This document shows, in pieces, positions 9,601 through 17,243 of a stretch of DNA of 64,000 bases (the stretch's first letter is position 1; each line of letters opens with the position of its first letter). The translations under genes were made by a program, and so were the position numbers. The notes beneath the pieces were generated by a model. The model saw nothing but the letters and a program-made list of their open reading frames with translations. It did no database searches and was not told the DNA's origin. The DNA is taken from contig JAAESX010000347.1 in assembly GCA_024228935.1 (NCBI GenBank), positions 1 to 64,000 on the forward strand. The letters are read 5' to 3'. Source of the stretch: Pseudomonadota bacterium. GTDB lineage: Bacteria > Myxococcota_A > UBA796 > CAJQPC01.

Positions 9601-10089
9601 CCCGTCATCCAGGTCATCGAGCAGATCCGGACCGAGGCCCACAAGGCCGACGCCCCCGGTCGCTCGTCGACGTCCGCTTCGGCGGGTGGGTCCACGACCC
9701 GGACCGACACGACCCGCCGCGGCAACCGTCGCAGCAGCGCGCGCATCCTCAACGGCTGGACCGGCCTCGCGCCGTCCGCCAGTGCCCAGACCACGGGCGC
9801 TGTCGGCGACGACAAGGTCAGCAAGCTCGCGAAGAAGCTCCGCGGTCTCATTCACCTCGCTCAGAACGCCCGTATGGGTGACGCTCTGCGCGAGGCGCGC
9901 CTCGCTCATGCCGACCGGCCCGATGCGCGTATGCAGGAAGGTGGCGACATCTCCAACGCAGAGTCGTCGGCCATGGCCAACTTCGACATCGAAGCTCTCG
10001 GGCGCGAAGTGCTCGAGGTGGTCGTGAGGGAACTCGAACTCCGGCAGGAACGCCGTCAGGAGGACAGTGATGGCAACATCTGGTGGTAA
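6676..10089 (+). CDS. giant 13-residue-repeat protein of the eCIS (possible tape measure or scaffold)
   Basis: This is a 1137-residue, Ala/Arg/Thr-rich protein with no domain I can name. Residues 1-100 include a basic helical stretch (WQLQMRRLAMARWRRARRE). Residues 403-584 form 14 consecutive units of exactly 13 residues, such as RTADGEFLGARTS and RTATGAFVGSTGH; position 1 is Arg in 11 and position 2 Thr in 13 units. A second set occupies about 799-891, with Trp in place of Phe. The C-terminus is different: a helical, charged tail (FDIEALGREVLEVVVRELEL) like that of the variable proteins sitting just before the LysM gene in other eCIS loci. No other tape-measure candidate exists here. Its length and regular period would suit a ruler or a fibrous scaffold; this is inference. 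Confidence 0.8.
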   Translation: MDGRFPGQSLVDRLEKRKSRRPHVGLSPAFYARFGLEDPWLDTGGAQDEGQVEEMFSYVSARPWQLQMRRLAMARWRRARRERQSRLRTIGERTRAVRRFPGETVAKNFAWGVPTLGTSDFVTPVAWEGPAGGAAQQQTDAPSAWGTANGSAVRVRTGADAWITHSSSPARVAERRERRERGEYVPAETFRTPRRERAVARTQPGDRALASLRQDRPTDRVGRRLQQAAVGRDPLRKALADVGPTLDSVTRRKVARALVVTEHLDERTRVVEIRRILRHVASAKVVRTVLGEAPQADVGARPIEVANGRGAPKAKRRGLRPVLSSSPSMEVVEHEAPQAAEVAAPKKASSVNHAGARVIRSQKVQPQLSTSPVVRTKPTRTQLPALSASPVSHATASTTRVHRTPDGVYRRATAMRTASQRPTANSTIRTGARQDTGARSATGDYAATRASGTHRTVAGDLASSAAFRTAASTTTGARSGTTPASAHAASRAMRTVSTDWETVARFTTDSGEFVGADAFRTAGRATPGASLHRTAAGETAASDTHRTATSDRIGARAVRTATGAFVGSTGHRTADGEFLGARTSTWAADRLSTTGRADGKRSLMPRIAPRVDVDSVVQPIVVHTDEEVAAAVKAAKAKNPNVIVKVTEKAAAWNTRDHARARSFTASRSALHAAAERAVKSPTIGDTATRASTSAWASPNAPVELATTKRAARRIRGPVSYASTSVAHDATVVQHAEAVTAEAATSQSPSGWAPSKVVKTPSRETSRSQTHRTASRPHSAADWSPSASAPTSSTARRMRTAHRGFDPTGTWRTDSGDWVGASTHQTGDSRFEAARRGSTRPIDWVGARVAVGSTDAYRGAFARTFRTRQAHGAGAGVWQTAKTPFVGARRGSGLVRPDLITPEYDRAELGETLMEQQRGVPVRGAAGWAERAVVPDRLRGTSDLVAGLVHATDPAEVIEIILDRGSDLKMSSLPRPVIQVIEQIRTEAHKADAPGRSSTSASAGGSTTRTDTTRRGNRRSSARILNGWTGLAPSASAQTTGAVGDDKVSKLAKKLRGLIHLAQNARMGDALREARLAHADRPDARMQEGGDISNAESSAMANFDIEALGREVLEVVVRELELRQERRQEDSDGNIWW
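7882..8427 (+). repeat. array of fourteen 39-bp units (13-residue protein repeat)
   Basis: Fourteen in-register 13-codon units encode residues 403-584 of the protein starting at 6676. The loose consensus is R-T-A-x-G-x-(F/W)-x-G-A-x-x-(H/F). The units differ widely at the DNA level, so the array is old and kept for its amino-acid pattern rather than freshly amplified. Confidence 0.8.
9070..9348 (+). repeat. second block of 39-bp (13-residue) repeats
   Basis: Seven units cover residues 799-891 of the 6676 protein. They are mostly 13 residues long; one is 15. Examples are RTAHRGFDPTGTW, RTDSGDWVGASTH and QTAKTPFVGARRG. The aromatic position is often Trp here, in contrast with Phe in the first block. 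Confidence 0.7.
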
Positions 10090-11098
10090 GGCCAGCTTCA
10101 TCGATCTCGAGGCCGGCTACGGGACCTTTGCGGTCCAGTACAACCCCAAGGAGTTCAAGGTCGACAAGGCCGTCTCCTGGAAGGAACACGACGACCAGGG
10201 CCAGACGAACGCCGGACTGGAGTTCCAGAAGGGCGCTCCGATGTCGGTCTCGATGGACCTGTACTTCGACACGACCTCGGACTCGAACTCCGACGTGCGC
10301 ACCAAGTGGGTCAACGGGCTTCTCTGCCTGACGAACGCGAAGGTCAAGCCGTCCGAGGGCAGCACCGACAAGAAGCGTCCGCCCAAGGTGAAGTTCACCT
10401 GGGGCAGCTTCGAGGTGACGTGCGTCATCGAGTCGATCAACGTCCAGTACCTGATGTTCAGCTCCGACGGCACCCCCGTCCGCGCCCGCTGCTCCGTGAA
10501 GATGAAGGAGTGGGACCCGGGTGAGGTCGATGCCGGCGGCGGTGGCGACTACATCACCGGCGACAAGGTCAAGCTCGTCACGGCGGGGGCCGGCGCGACC
10601 GCGTCCAGCGTCGCGGCCGAGAACGACACGACCGCCAAGAAGGTGATGGAGGACAACGACCTCGAGGACGGCACGGAGATCCCGGCCGGCACCGAGCTCG
10701 CCATCACCGATCCGAAGTCCGAGACCACCAACGTGACCAGCAACCGTCCGGCCAAGGACGAGAGCAAGTCGCCGTGGCAGGAGATCACGGACGCGCTGAA
10801 GGAGGCCGAGAAGGTCGCCGGTCAGCTCGGCAAGACGAAGGACTCGGTCGAGAAGGCCCTCGGCGGCGGCTCGTCGAAGGACTCCAAGAAGGGCGGCGGT
10901 CGCAGCGAGCGCCCCTCGCGCAGCGGCGGCAAGTCCGAGCGCGGCGGCAGCGGAAAGGGTGGAAAGGGCAGCAAGGGTGGTCGCACTCCCCCCAGCAAGT
11001 CCGGCGGCGGCAAGGGCGGAAAGGGTGGCAAGGGCGCCAAGGGTGGACGCGGCAGCAAGCCGTCGAGTCCCACCGGCGGCAAGCGCGGCGGGCGGTAG
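10070..11098 (+). CDS. eCIS LysM-type tube-initiator/baseplate protein (Pvc7-like)
   Basis: The N-terminal ~155 residues (FAVQYNPKEFKVDKAVSW, GAPMSVSMDLYFDT, KVKFTWGSFEVTCVIESI, MFSSDGTPVRARC) are the contractile-tail tube-initiator fold that docks the tube on the hub. Residues about 169-207 (SSVAAENDTTAKKVMEDN, then IPAGTELAI) fit a LysM motif. The last ~70 residues are an unusual Gly/Lys/Ser tail with repeated GKGG units, strongly basic and probably disordered. ATG 10070 is preferred over GTG 10067 because of its spacing from AGGAGG at about 10056. It overlaps the end of the repeat gene by 20 bases. Confidence 0.9.
   Translation: MATSGGKASFIDLEAGYGTFAVQYNPKEFKVDKAVSWKEHDDQGQTNAGLEFQKGAPMSVSMDLYFDTTSDSNSDVRTKWVNGLLCLTNAKVKPSEGSTDKKRPPKVKFTWGSFEVTCVIESINVQYLMFSSDGTPVRARCSVKMKEWDPGEVDAGGGGDYITGDKVKLVTAGAGATASSVAAENDTTAKKVMEDNDLEDGTEIPAGTELAITDPKSETTNVTSNRPAKDESKSPWQEITDALKEAEKVAGQLGKTKDSVEKALGGGSSKDSKKGGGRSERPSRSGGKSERGGSGKGGKGSKGGRTPPSKSGGGKGGKGGKGAKGGRGSKPSSPTGGKRGGR
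10905..11095 (+). repeat. Gly/Lys-rich low-complexity tail of the LysM protein
   Basis: A purine-rich stretch encodes repeated GKGG, GGKSER and GGR units at the C-terminus of the Pvc7-like protein. The net charge is strongly positive. It could bind nucleic acid, cell wall or membrane, or interact with the acidic parts of cargo. No function can be read directly. Confidence 0.7.
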
Positions 11099-11101
11099 AT
11101 C

Positions 11102-12148
11102 ATGTCGGGTTCCAATCGCTCCAGCGCTGCAGGTTTCGAGGTCTCGATCGCCGGGACCAAGTACCAGCAGGCCGCGGACGCCAGCACCAAGGGAGTCCAG
11201 CTCCTGACCATCGAGGATCACGTCGACATGGTCGACATGTTGACCCTGCGGATGGGCGGGACCGAGGGCCAGGCCGAGTGGGCCTACAAGATCGGCGACG
11301 AGGTCACCGCCAAGGTCGGCGAGGGCAACAACGAGATCTTCAAGGGCCAGATCATCGCCCTCGAGCCCAGCTACCAGGTCGAGGGCATCAGCCAGATCAA
11401 CATCCGGGCGATGGACTCGATGCACAAGCTCGGCCGTGGCCGGGTGACGCGCTTCTTCGAGGACATGAAGGACAGTGACGTCGTCGCGGCCGTCGCGAGC
11501 GAGGCCGGCATCTCGACCGGCACGATCGAGGCGACCGAGGAGACCAATCCGTACATCCTCCAGCGGAACGAGAGCAACGTCGCGTTCCTGAAGCGGATGG
11601 CGGCCCGGAACAACTACATCCTGCGGATGGAGGACGGGAACCTGTCCTTCAAGAAGGCGCAGTTCTCCGGCTCGGTCTTCACCCTGGCGATGGGCGACAA
11701 CCTGCGCAGCCTGCGCATGTCCTACAACACCGTCGACCAGGTCCAGAAGGTCGTCGTGCGTGGCTGGGACATCACCAAGAAGGAAGCCATCGTCGGCGAA
11801 GCCACCACTGGCGACATCGACAAGATCGGCTCCGGCGAGGTCGGCGCGGACATGGCGGGCCAGTTCGGCGACAGCACCGCGTACGTCACGGACGTCCCGG
11901 TCTTCTCCCAGTCGGCGGCGAACATCATCGCCAAGGTGGAGATGAACCGCCTCGCCCGGCAGTTCGCTCGCGGCAGCGCGACGATCCAGGGCAACGAGGA
12001 AGTGCGCGCGGGCAACATGATCACGATCGAGGGCCTGCAGACCGGCGTGAACGGCGACTACTTCGTCCTCGCGAGCCGGCACATCATCAGCAACCGGACC
12101 GGCTATTCGACCGAGTTCAGCTTCTGTGGCACGAGCTACGGAAGCTGA
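11102..12148 (+). CDS. eCIS hub protein (phage late control gpD / VgrG N-terminal type, Pvc8-like)
   Basis: This 348-residue protein matches the gpD/gp27 hub family. The pattern is an N-terminal beta domain (FEVSIAGTKYQQAAD), a second block (EWAYKIGDEVTAKVGEGN, GQIIALEPSYQVEG), the central ESNVAFLKRMAARNNYIL typical of late-control D proteins, and a C-terminal MITIEGLQTGVNGDYFVL. The hub forms the trimeric centre of the baseplate. The gp5-type OB-fold and needle found in full-length VgrG or Pvc8 (around 500-600 residues) are absent, and no PAAR gene follows. The spike tip must therefore be supplied from elsewhere. Confidence 0.92.
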   Translation: MSGSNRSSAAGFEVSIAGTKYQQAADASTKGVQLLTIEDHVDMVDMLTLRMGGTEGQAEWAYKIGDEVTAKVGEGNNEIFKGQIIALEPSYQVEGISQINIRAMDSMHKLGRGRVTRFFEDMKDSDVVAAVASEAGISTGTIEATEETNPYILQRNESNVAFLKRMAARNNYILRMEDGNLSFKKAQFSGSVFTLAMGDNLRSLRMSYNTVDQVQKVVVRGWDITKKEAIVGEATTGDIDKIGSGEVGADMAGQFGDSTAYVTDVPVFSQSAANIIAKVEMNRLARQFARGSATIQGNEEVRAGNMITIEGLQTGVNGDYFVLASRHIISNRTGYSTEFSFCGTSYGS

Positions 12149-12213
12149 AGGGCGTTTCGGATAGAATCGGCCTCCCTCCGACCGAGGCACGGTCGGGCTG
12201 TTGAGGAGTGCCG

Positions 12214-12609
12214 ATGGCGGTGCGGAAGGAGGACGTCCTCGGACGCGGATGGGCCTTCCCGTTCGGCTTCTCGTCGTCTACAGGCGGCGTCGAGGTCAGT
12301 TCGGGTGAAGAGAACATCCGTCAGTGCATCGGGGTCATCCTCTCGACCCGGCCCGGTGAGCGCCAGATGCTGCCCGACTTCGGTTGCCGGCTGCACGAGC
12401 TGCTGTTCGCGCCGAACACCCGAGCGACGAGCGCCCTGATCGCCCACCACGTGCGCGAGGCCCTCACCCGATGGGAGCCCCGCATCGAGGTCCTCGATGT
12501 CCGCGCCGATCCCAAGCAGAACGGGTCGGTGAACGTCGAGGTCGAGTACCTCATCCGCGCGACCAACCAGCGCCAGGTCGCTTCGCACCACATGTCCGGG
12601 ACCCGCTGA
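12214..12609 (+). CDS. eCIS baseplate wedge protein, gp25/GPW family (Pvc9-like)
   Basis: This 131-residue protein has the gp25-like core. It contains GWAFPFGF near the start, EENIRQCIGVILSTRPGERQ with the hallmark L-T/S-x-x-GER element, PDFGCRLHELLFAPN, and a C-terminal beta hairpin. gp25 proteins start sheath polymerisation on the baseplate. ATG 12214 follows GAGGAG at 12203-12208; an upstream GTG at 12208 falls inside that site. The gene is joined without spacer to baseplate J. Confidence 0.93.
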   Translation: MAVRKEDVLGRGWAFPFGFSSSTGGVEVSSGEENIRQCIGVILSTRPGERQMLPDFGCRLHELLFAPNTRATSALIAHHVREALTRWEPRIEVLDVRADPKQNGSVNVEVEYLIRATNQRQVASHHMSGTR

Positions 12610-15600
12610 ATGCCCATCAAGCCGCCGAACCTGGACGACCGTCGCTACGAAGACATCGTGGACGAGGCCCGGGCGCTGATCCCCCAGTACTGCCCCGAGT
12701 GGACGAACCTCAACGACGCCGATCCGGGCATGACGCTCGTCCAGCTGTTCGCCTGGATGACCGAGATGACGATCTACCGGCTCAATCGGGTGCCGGACAA
12801 GACGTACATCCACTTCCTGAACTTCATCGGCGAGGAGCGCCGTCCGGCCCTTCCCGCGGTCGCCCCGGTCACGTTCCTCATGCGCGCCGACCGGCCCGTC
12901 GAGGTCCCCGCGTTCACCCGCGTCGCGACCCGGCAGCGCGAGGACAAGCCGGCGCTCGACTACCTGACCGCCGAGGGGATCACCGTCCACGACGCGACGA
13001 TCCGTCGGCTGATGGCTGTCCGAGGCGGTCAGCGTCCTGCGGTGCGCGAGCTCCCGTTCCAGTACCTCGAAGGCCACAGCACCGCGCTGACCCTCGCCAG
13101 CGGCGCCGGGATCCCGATCTTCGACATCGACCCGACGGCCTTCGGTCCGGACGCGTACACGCCCCACCAGTTCCTGTACGTCGGCCACGACGACTTCCGG
13201 CTGATGGACTTCACACCGGTCGAGGGCCAGGAGGTCGGGCACCTCCGCATTCGCCGCACCGGCGGCTCGGACCCGCTCTCGATCGTGAACTTCTTCCGCT
13301 GGGAGTACCCCACCGCGGACGGCTGGCGGCAGGTGGGCACCGATCGCGAAGCGAAGGACCAGCTCGGCATGCCCGAGTTCAGCCTCCTCACAGCGATGCC
13401 GGGTATCGACACGCTCGAGCAGTTCGGCGTCGACGAGCACGCCTTTCCGCTGCCGGGTTCGGTGAACGAGCAGAAGTGGTGGATCCGTGGACGGCTCGAC
13501 TACGAGGCCTGGCTCGCCGCTCGCATGGAGGGGCTCCCCGATCCGGACAACCCCGGCGCTCGGGACCCGGGCGACCTCGAGATCACGTGGCACGACGACC
13601 GCGGCGGTCAGGTCCGCCCGCTGAACAACTGGAATGTCCGCGCCGCCGGCCGGTCGCTGGAGTTCTTCCTCCAGGACCTGCCCCCGATGCGCGGTGGCTG
13701 GTCGATCCGCTTCGCGATGGTCGACCGCAGCCTGGCTGCCGGCCGCAACGGCTACTTCCCCAAGTACCGCTGGTACTACCGGCGCGGGGACGCCTGGGAG
13801 CTCATCCCGGACGAGCAGCTGCGCGTCGAGGGCACCGAGATCATCGTCACCGGGCCGCTCACGGACATGGCCTCGGACGGGTACAACCTGCGAGCCGAGC
13901 GCATCCAGACCGTGTTCCTGCGCGGCTTCATACAGGACCTCGAGCTCGAGCTCTCCTGGGTCCGCCCGGTCGAGCTGCATATGCTCGCCGGCGACGCTCC
14001 GAACCGCGCCACCGTGCTCGCCTCCGACGAGGCCCCCTGGTCCCCGTGGCAGCTCAACGCCGCGGTCCAGCCGACCATCGGCCGGAAGTGGTTCATCGGC
14101 TCGGACCTGTTCGAGAACCGACGGAAGGCCGAGATCCTGGTCGAGGTCGAGGTCGCGTTCGAGATGAACGGCGAGCCCGTGGCCGAGCCGGTCAAGGACT
14201 ACAAGCTCCAGATGACGTACCGCGCCGAGGACAACTGGCGCGTCGTCCACGACAAGAAGAAGACCTACGCCGGGTTCACGTTCGGCACCATCGACAAGGA
14301 AGGCGCCAAGAAGCCCGGCCGACGTCGGGTGCGCTTCGTCATCGACCCGGGCGAGCAGCTCAAGGGCCTCGCGCGCCACACCATCGGCGATCTCGAGACC
14401 ACTTGGCTGCGGCTCGAGCTCATCAAGTCGAACCTGACGGGCAAGGACGACGAGAAGAACACCCATCCCGTCGTGCCGCGCATCTACAAGGTCAGCCTCG
14501 GCGTCAACAAGACCCTGGGCGAGGGCACGTACGAGCAGCCGCTGCCGCACCCGCTCATGGCCCAGGTCGACCACCGCGAGCACAACCGTCGCCTCACGCG
14601 CTGCGTGACCCAGGCCGGCGGGCGCCTGTCGGAGACCCACCCCTACTTCGCGTTCGTGGACACGAGCGAAGACGGGCTCGCGCTCTACCTCCAGTTCGAC
14701 AAGCCGCTGCCTCGTGGCGAGCGTCACGCGGTGCACTTCCGGTGCCGCGGCGAGTCGTTCCTGCCCGAAGGCGTGGGCGTGGACTGGGAGCTCCTCGAGC
14801 GTCGCCAGCACGGCCGAACGGCCTGGCGTCGCCTGGTCAGCTCGCGGAACGAGGACGAGGACGGCGGGCGCGTCTACAAGATGGAAGGCACCGGCGAGCT
14901 CGAGTTCGCGCTGCCCGACATCCCCGCGGTCCCCGACGACGGCTTCTGGCTGCGCGCTCGCGTCTCCCTCCCGCAGGGACTCACGGCCGAGCAGCTCCCG
15001 GCGCTTCCGCCCATCACGCACATCATGCTGAACACGGTCCCTGCCGTGAACCTCGTGAACGTGCTGAGCGAGCGGTTCAGCGGCCTGGGCGTGCCCAACC
15101 AGGTGCTCGAGCTGCGCGAGCACCCGATCTACGTGCATCCGGGCGAGCGAGACCAGCAGGTCTTCCCCCGCCCCGAGCTGTTCCCCGACCTCGCCGTCAC
15201 TGTCGAGTACCCGGACGGCACGCGCGAGCCCTGGTACCGCGTCGAAGACCTCCTCACGGCGGCCAAGGACGACCCGGTCTACACGGTCGATCCGGTGGAC
15301 GGCACCCTGCACTTCGGCAACGGAATCCGTGGCCGGATGCTGCCCGTCGGCACCAACAACATCGTGCTCGACGTCTACCGAAAGGTCCCCGGCGAGGTCG
15401 GCAACGTCGGCGCCGGCGAGGTCACCGTCTGCGACGGCTTCGCTGACCGGGTCAAGGTGGTGAATCTGCTCCCGGCCGTCGGCGGGCGAGACGCCGAGAC
15501 CATCGACGAGATCATCCGACGGGCTCCGAGCCTGCTGACGAGCCGCGACCGCGCGGTGACGCAGCAGGACTTCGAGATCATCGCGATGGAGGCTAGTGGC

Positions 15601-16149
15601 GAGATCGCGCGCGCGGCCTGCGCTGGCTCGATGGGTCGGGACGGCACCGTCCAGGTCGTCATCCTGCCGCACCGTCGCGAAGGCGAGCTGACCCCGGACC
15701 CGTTCCTCTCGAGCGGGCTCAGGGACCACGTCGAGCGCTACCTGTCCCGTCGCTGTCTGATCAACATCGAGCCGCGCGTCCGCCTGGCGACGTTCCTGCC
15801 GATCGACGTCAGCGTGACGCTTCGACTGCGACCAAACGCCAACCAGCTGGTCGTGCGTGAGGACGCCGAGTGGTGGGTCGGCAGCTTCCTCGATCCCTAC
15901 GAGGGCGGCATCGATCAGGAGGGCTGGCCGTTCCGCGGCACGCTCTACGCCCAGGACTTCGCGCGCATGGTCAGCGACATCCCCGAGGTCCGGCACGTCG
16001 TCGACGTCCAGATCTTCGATGTCTCCGGCAACGTGAAGGGTCCGGCTGGCTGGGAAGAGGGTGAGGGCGCGCACGAGCTGCCGCTCGAGAAGCACGACCT
16101 GTTCGTCGTCCGGCGCATCCGCATCCGCACGGAGGACGGCTCCCGGTGA
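12610..16149 (+). CDS. eCIS baseplate J protein (Pvc11-like)
   Basis: This 1179-residue putative baseplate assembly protein starts with MPIKPPNLDDRRYEDIVDEA and carries YCPEWTNLNDADPGMTLVQL and FAWMTEMTIYRLNRVPDK, the standard N-terminus of J-like proteins in eCIS. The C-terminal third has the baseplate-J core: GTLHFGNGIRGRMLP, VYRKVPGEVGNVGAGEVT, AVTQQDFEIIAMEASGEI. The middle ~500 residues are beta-rich and longer than in many relatives. The protein links hub and sheath as the wedge. The ATG starts one base after the gp25 stop, and the gene ends in a GTGA overlap with the tail-I-like gene. Confidence 0.93.
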   Translation: MPIKPPNLDDRRYEDIVDEARALIPQYCPEWTNLNDADPGMTLVQLFAWMTEMTIYRLNRVPDKTYIHFLNFIGEERRPALPAVAPVTFLMRADRPVEVPAFTRVATRQREDKPALDYLTAEGITVHDATIRRLMAVRGGQRPAVRELPFQYLEGHSTALTLASGAGIPIFDIDPTAFGPDAYTPHQFLYVGHDDFRLMDFTPVEGQEVGHLRIRRTGGSDPLSIVNFFRWEYPTADGWRQVGTDREAKDQLGMPEFSLLTAMPGIDTLEQFGVDEHAFPLPGSVNEQKWWIRGRLDYEAWLAARMEGLPDPDNPGARDPGDLEITWHDDRGGQVRPLNNWNVRAAGRSLEFFLQDLPPMRGGWSIRFAMVDRSLAAGRNGYFPKYRWYYRRGDAWELIPDEQLRVEGTEIIVTGPLTDMASDGYNLRAERIQTVFLRGFIQDLELELSWVRPVELHMLAGDAPNRATVLASDEAPWSPWQLNAAVQPTIGRKWFIGSDLFENRRKAEILVEVEVAFEMNGEPVAEPVKDYKLQMTYRAEDNWRVVHDKKKTYAGFTFGTIDKEGAKKPGRRRVRFVIDPGEQLKGLARHTIGDLETTWLRLELIKSNLTGKDDEKNTHPVVPRIYKVSLGVNKTLGEGTYEQPLPHPLMAQVDHREHNRRLTRCVTQAGGRLSETHPYFAFVDTSEDGLALYLQFDKPLPRGERHAVHFRCRGESFLPEGVGVDWELLERRQHGRTAWRRLVSSRNEDEDGGRVYKMEGTGELEFALPDIPAVPDDGFWLRARVSLPQGLTAEQLPALPPITHIMLNTVPAVNLVNVLSERFSGLGVPNQVLELREHPIYVHPGERDQQVFPRPELFPDLAVTVEYPDGTREPWYRVEDLLTAAKDDPVYTVDPVDGTLHFGNGIRGRMLPVGTNNIVLDVYRKVPGEVGNVGAGEVTVCDGFADRVKVVNLLPAVGGRDAETIDEIIRRAPSLLTSRDRAVTQQDFEIIAMEASGEIARAACAGSMGRDGTVQVVILPHRREGELTPDPFLSSGLRDHVERYLSRRCLINIEPRVRLATFLPIDVSVTLRLRPNANQLVVREDAEWWVGSFLDPYEGGIDQEGWPFRGTLYAQDFARMVSDIPEVRHVVDVQIFDVSGNVKGPAGWEEGEGAHELPLEKHDLFVVRRIRIRTEDGSR

Positions 16150-17243
16150 ACGGACCGCAGCTGCCCGTCCCGAGCGGCAAGGCGCTGCCGGCGGTCCCTG
16201 GGGACTTCCGTCACGTCGAGACCGTCGTGCGCATCGGCTACCCGGTGCGTCAGGCGCAGCTCTACCTCCGGCGCAGCCTCGGAAACCGGGTCACGATCCA
16301 GCTCGTCGAGGCCCGCCGCAGCGAGAAGCTCGGCAGGGTCCGGGCGGCCCAGATCAACCCGGCGGCGGGCGGCGACCCGGTCTTCATCCGTGCGGTCCGG
16401 ACGCTCCCCGACGGCAGCATCGCGAGCGACTTCATCCCGGACGATCTGGTCGACGTTCGGGCCGAGCTGGTCACGCTCGATGGGCGGCCGCCTCCCGCGC
16501 TGGACCCGGGCGACGAGATCGTCCTGCACGTCCCGGTCCGCAGCTACCTGCGCTTCTTGCCCGGCGCCTTCCAGGGCGGTGTGCCGACGCGACGTCGCGA
16601 CATCGTCAAGGCGGACGAGGTCAGCGCTCGACGCTGGGACACCAAGGACGAGATCACCACCACCCAGGCGCGTGGGGTCGACGGCGACGCCATGCGGCGG
16701 CTGCTGTTCATCTTCCAGCACCAGATGACCTCGGTCGTGGACCGCATCACCGACATTCCGTCGCTGACCGATCCGCTCACCTGCGACCCCCGCTTCCTCC
16801 CCTGGATCGCCAGCTGGGTCGGCTTCACGCTCGACGAGGGCCTGCCGCTGCACCAGCAGCGCGAGCTCGTCCGCCGGGCCATCCGTCTCTACCGGACCCG
16901 CGGCACCGCCGAGGGCATGGAGGAGGTGATCCGCGTGCTCACCGCCGCGCCGGTCAGCGTGTCCCCCCGCGAGAAGCCGCAGCCGTTCGTGCTCGGCGCC
17001 GCGACCCTGGCCGGAGGCGGGACGCCCGCCGAGCGGTACCTCGATGACGAGCCGCCAGCCCACTACCTCTACCGGTCCGAGAGGGCCGCGATCAACTTCT
17101 TCGCGCTGGTGCTCGAGCGCCGCGACCGCTTCGAGCAGCGGTTCCGCCAGCGCGGTCCAGATGTGCTTCGGCGCATCGCCCAGGTCGTGACGAACGAGCG
17201 CCCCGCGCACGTGACGTTCACCATCCGCTTCGACGAGGAATGA
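16146..17243 (+). CDS. eCIS tail protein I-like wedge component (Pvc12-like)
   Basis: This 365-residue protein has its core in the C-terminal half: MRRLLFIFQHQMTSVVDRI, FLPWIASWVGFTLDEG, LVRRAIRLYRTRGTAEGMEE, a pattern shared with phage P2 I-like and TIGR02242 proteins of contractile injection systems. The family partners gpJ in the baseplate wedge and may anchor fibres. The N-terminal ~170 residues are beta-rich and less conserved. The GTG start is inside the J stop codon. It ends in an ATGA-type overlap with the next gene. Confidence 0.9.
   Translation: MNGPQLPVPSGKALPAVPGDFRHVETVVRIGYPVRQAQLYLRRSLGNRVTIQLVEARRSEKLGRVRAAQINPAAGGDPVFIRAVRTLPDGSIASDFIPDDLVDVRAELVTLDGRPPPALDPGDEIVLHVPVRSYLRFLPGAFQGGVPTRRRDIVKADEVSARRWDTKDEITTTQARGVDGDAMRRLLFIFQHQMTSVVDRITDIPSLTDPLTCDPRFLPWIASWVGFTLDEGLPLHQQRELVRRAIRLYRTRGTAEGMEEVIRVLTAAPVSVSPREKPQPFVLGAATLAGGGTPAERYLDDEPPAHYLYRSERAAINFFALVLERRDRFEQRFRQRGPDVLRRIAQVVTNERPAHVTFTIRFDEE

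Noticed and set aside
10905..11095. Gly/Lys-rich tract considered as a collagen-like (GxY) domain
   Set aside because: The Gly spacing is irregular (GKGGKGSKGGR), not a strict three-residue period.
12136..16095. Reverse-strand frame of 1319 codons opposite baseplate J, and a 1020-codon forward frame at 12384
   Set aside because: Both are shadow frames of the clearly identified gp25 and J genes; composition is typical of GC-rich antisense or off-frame sequence.
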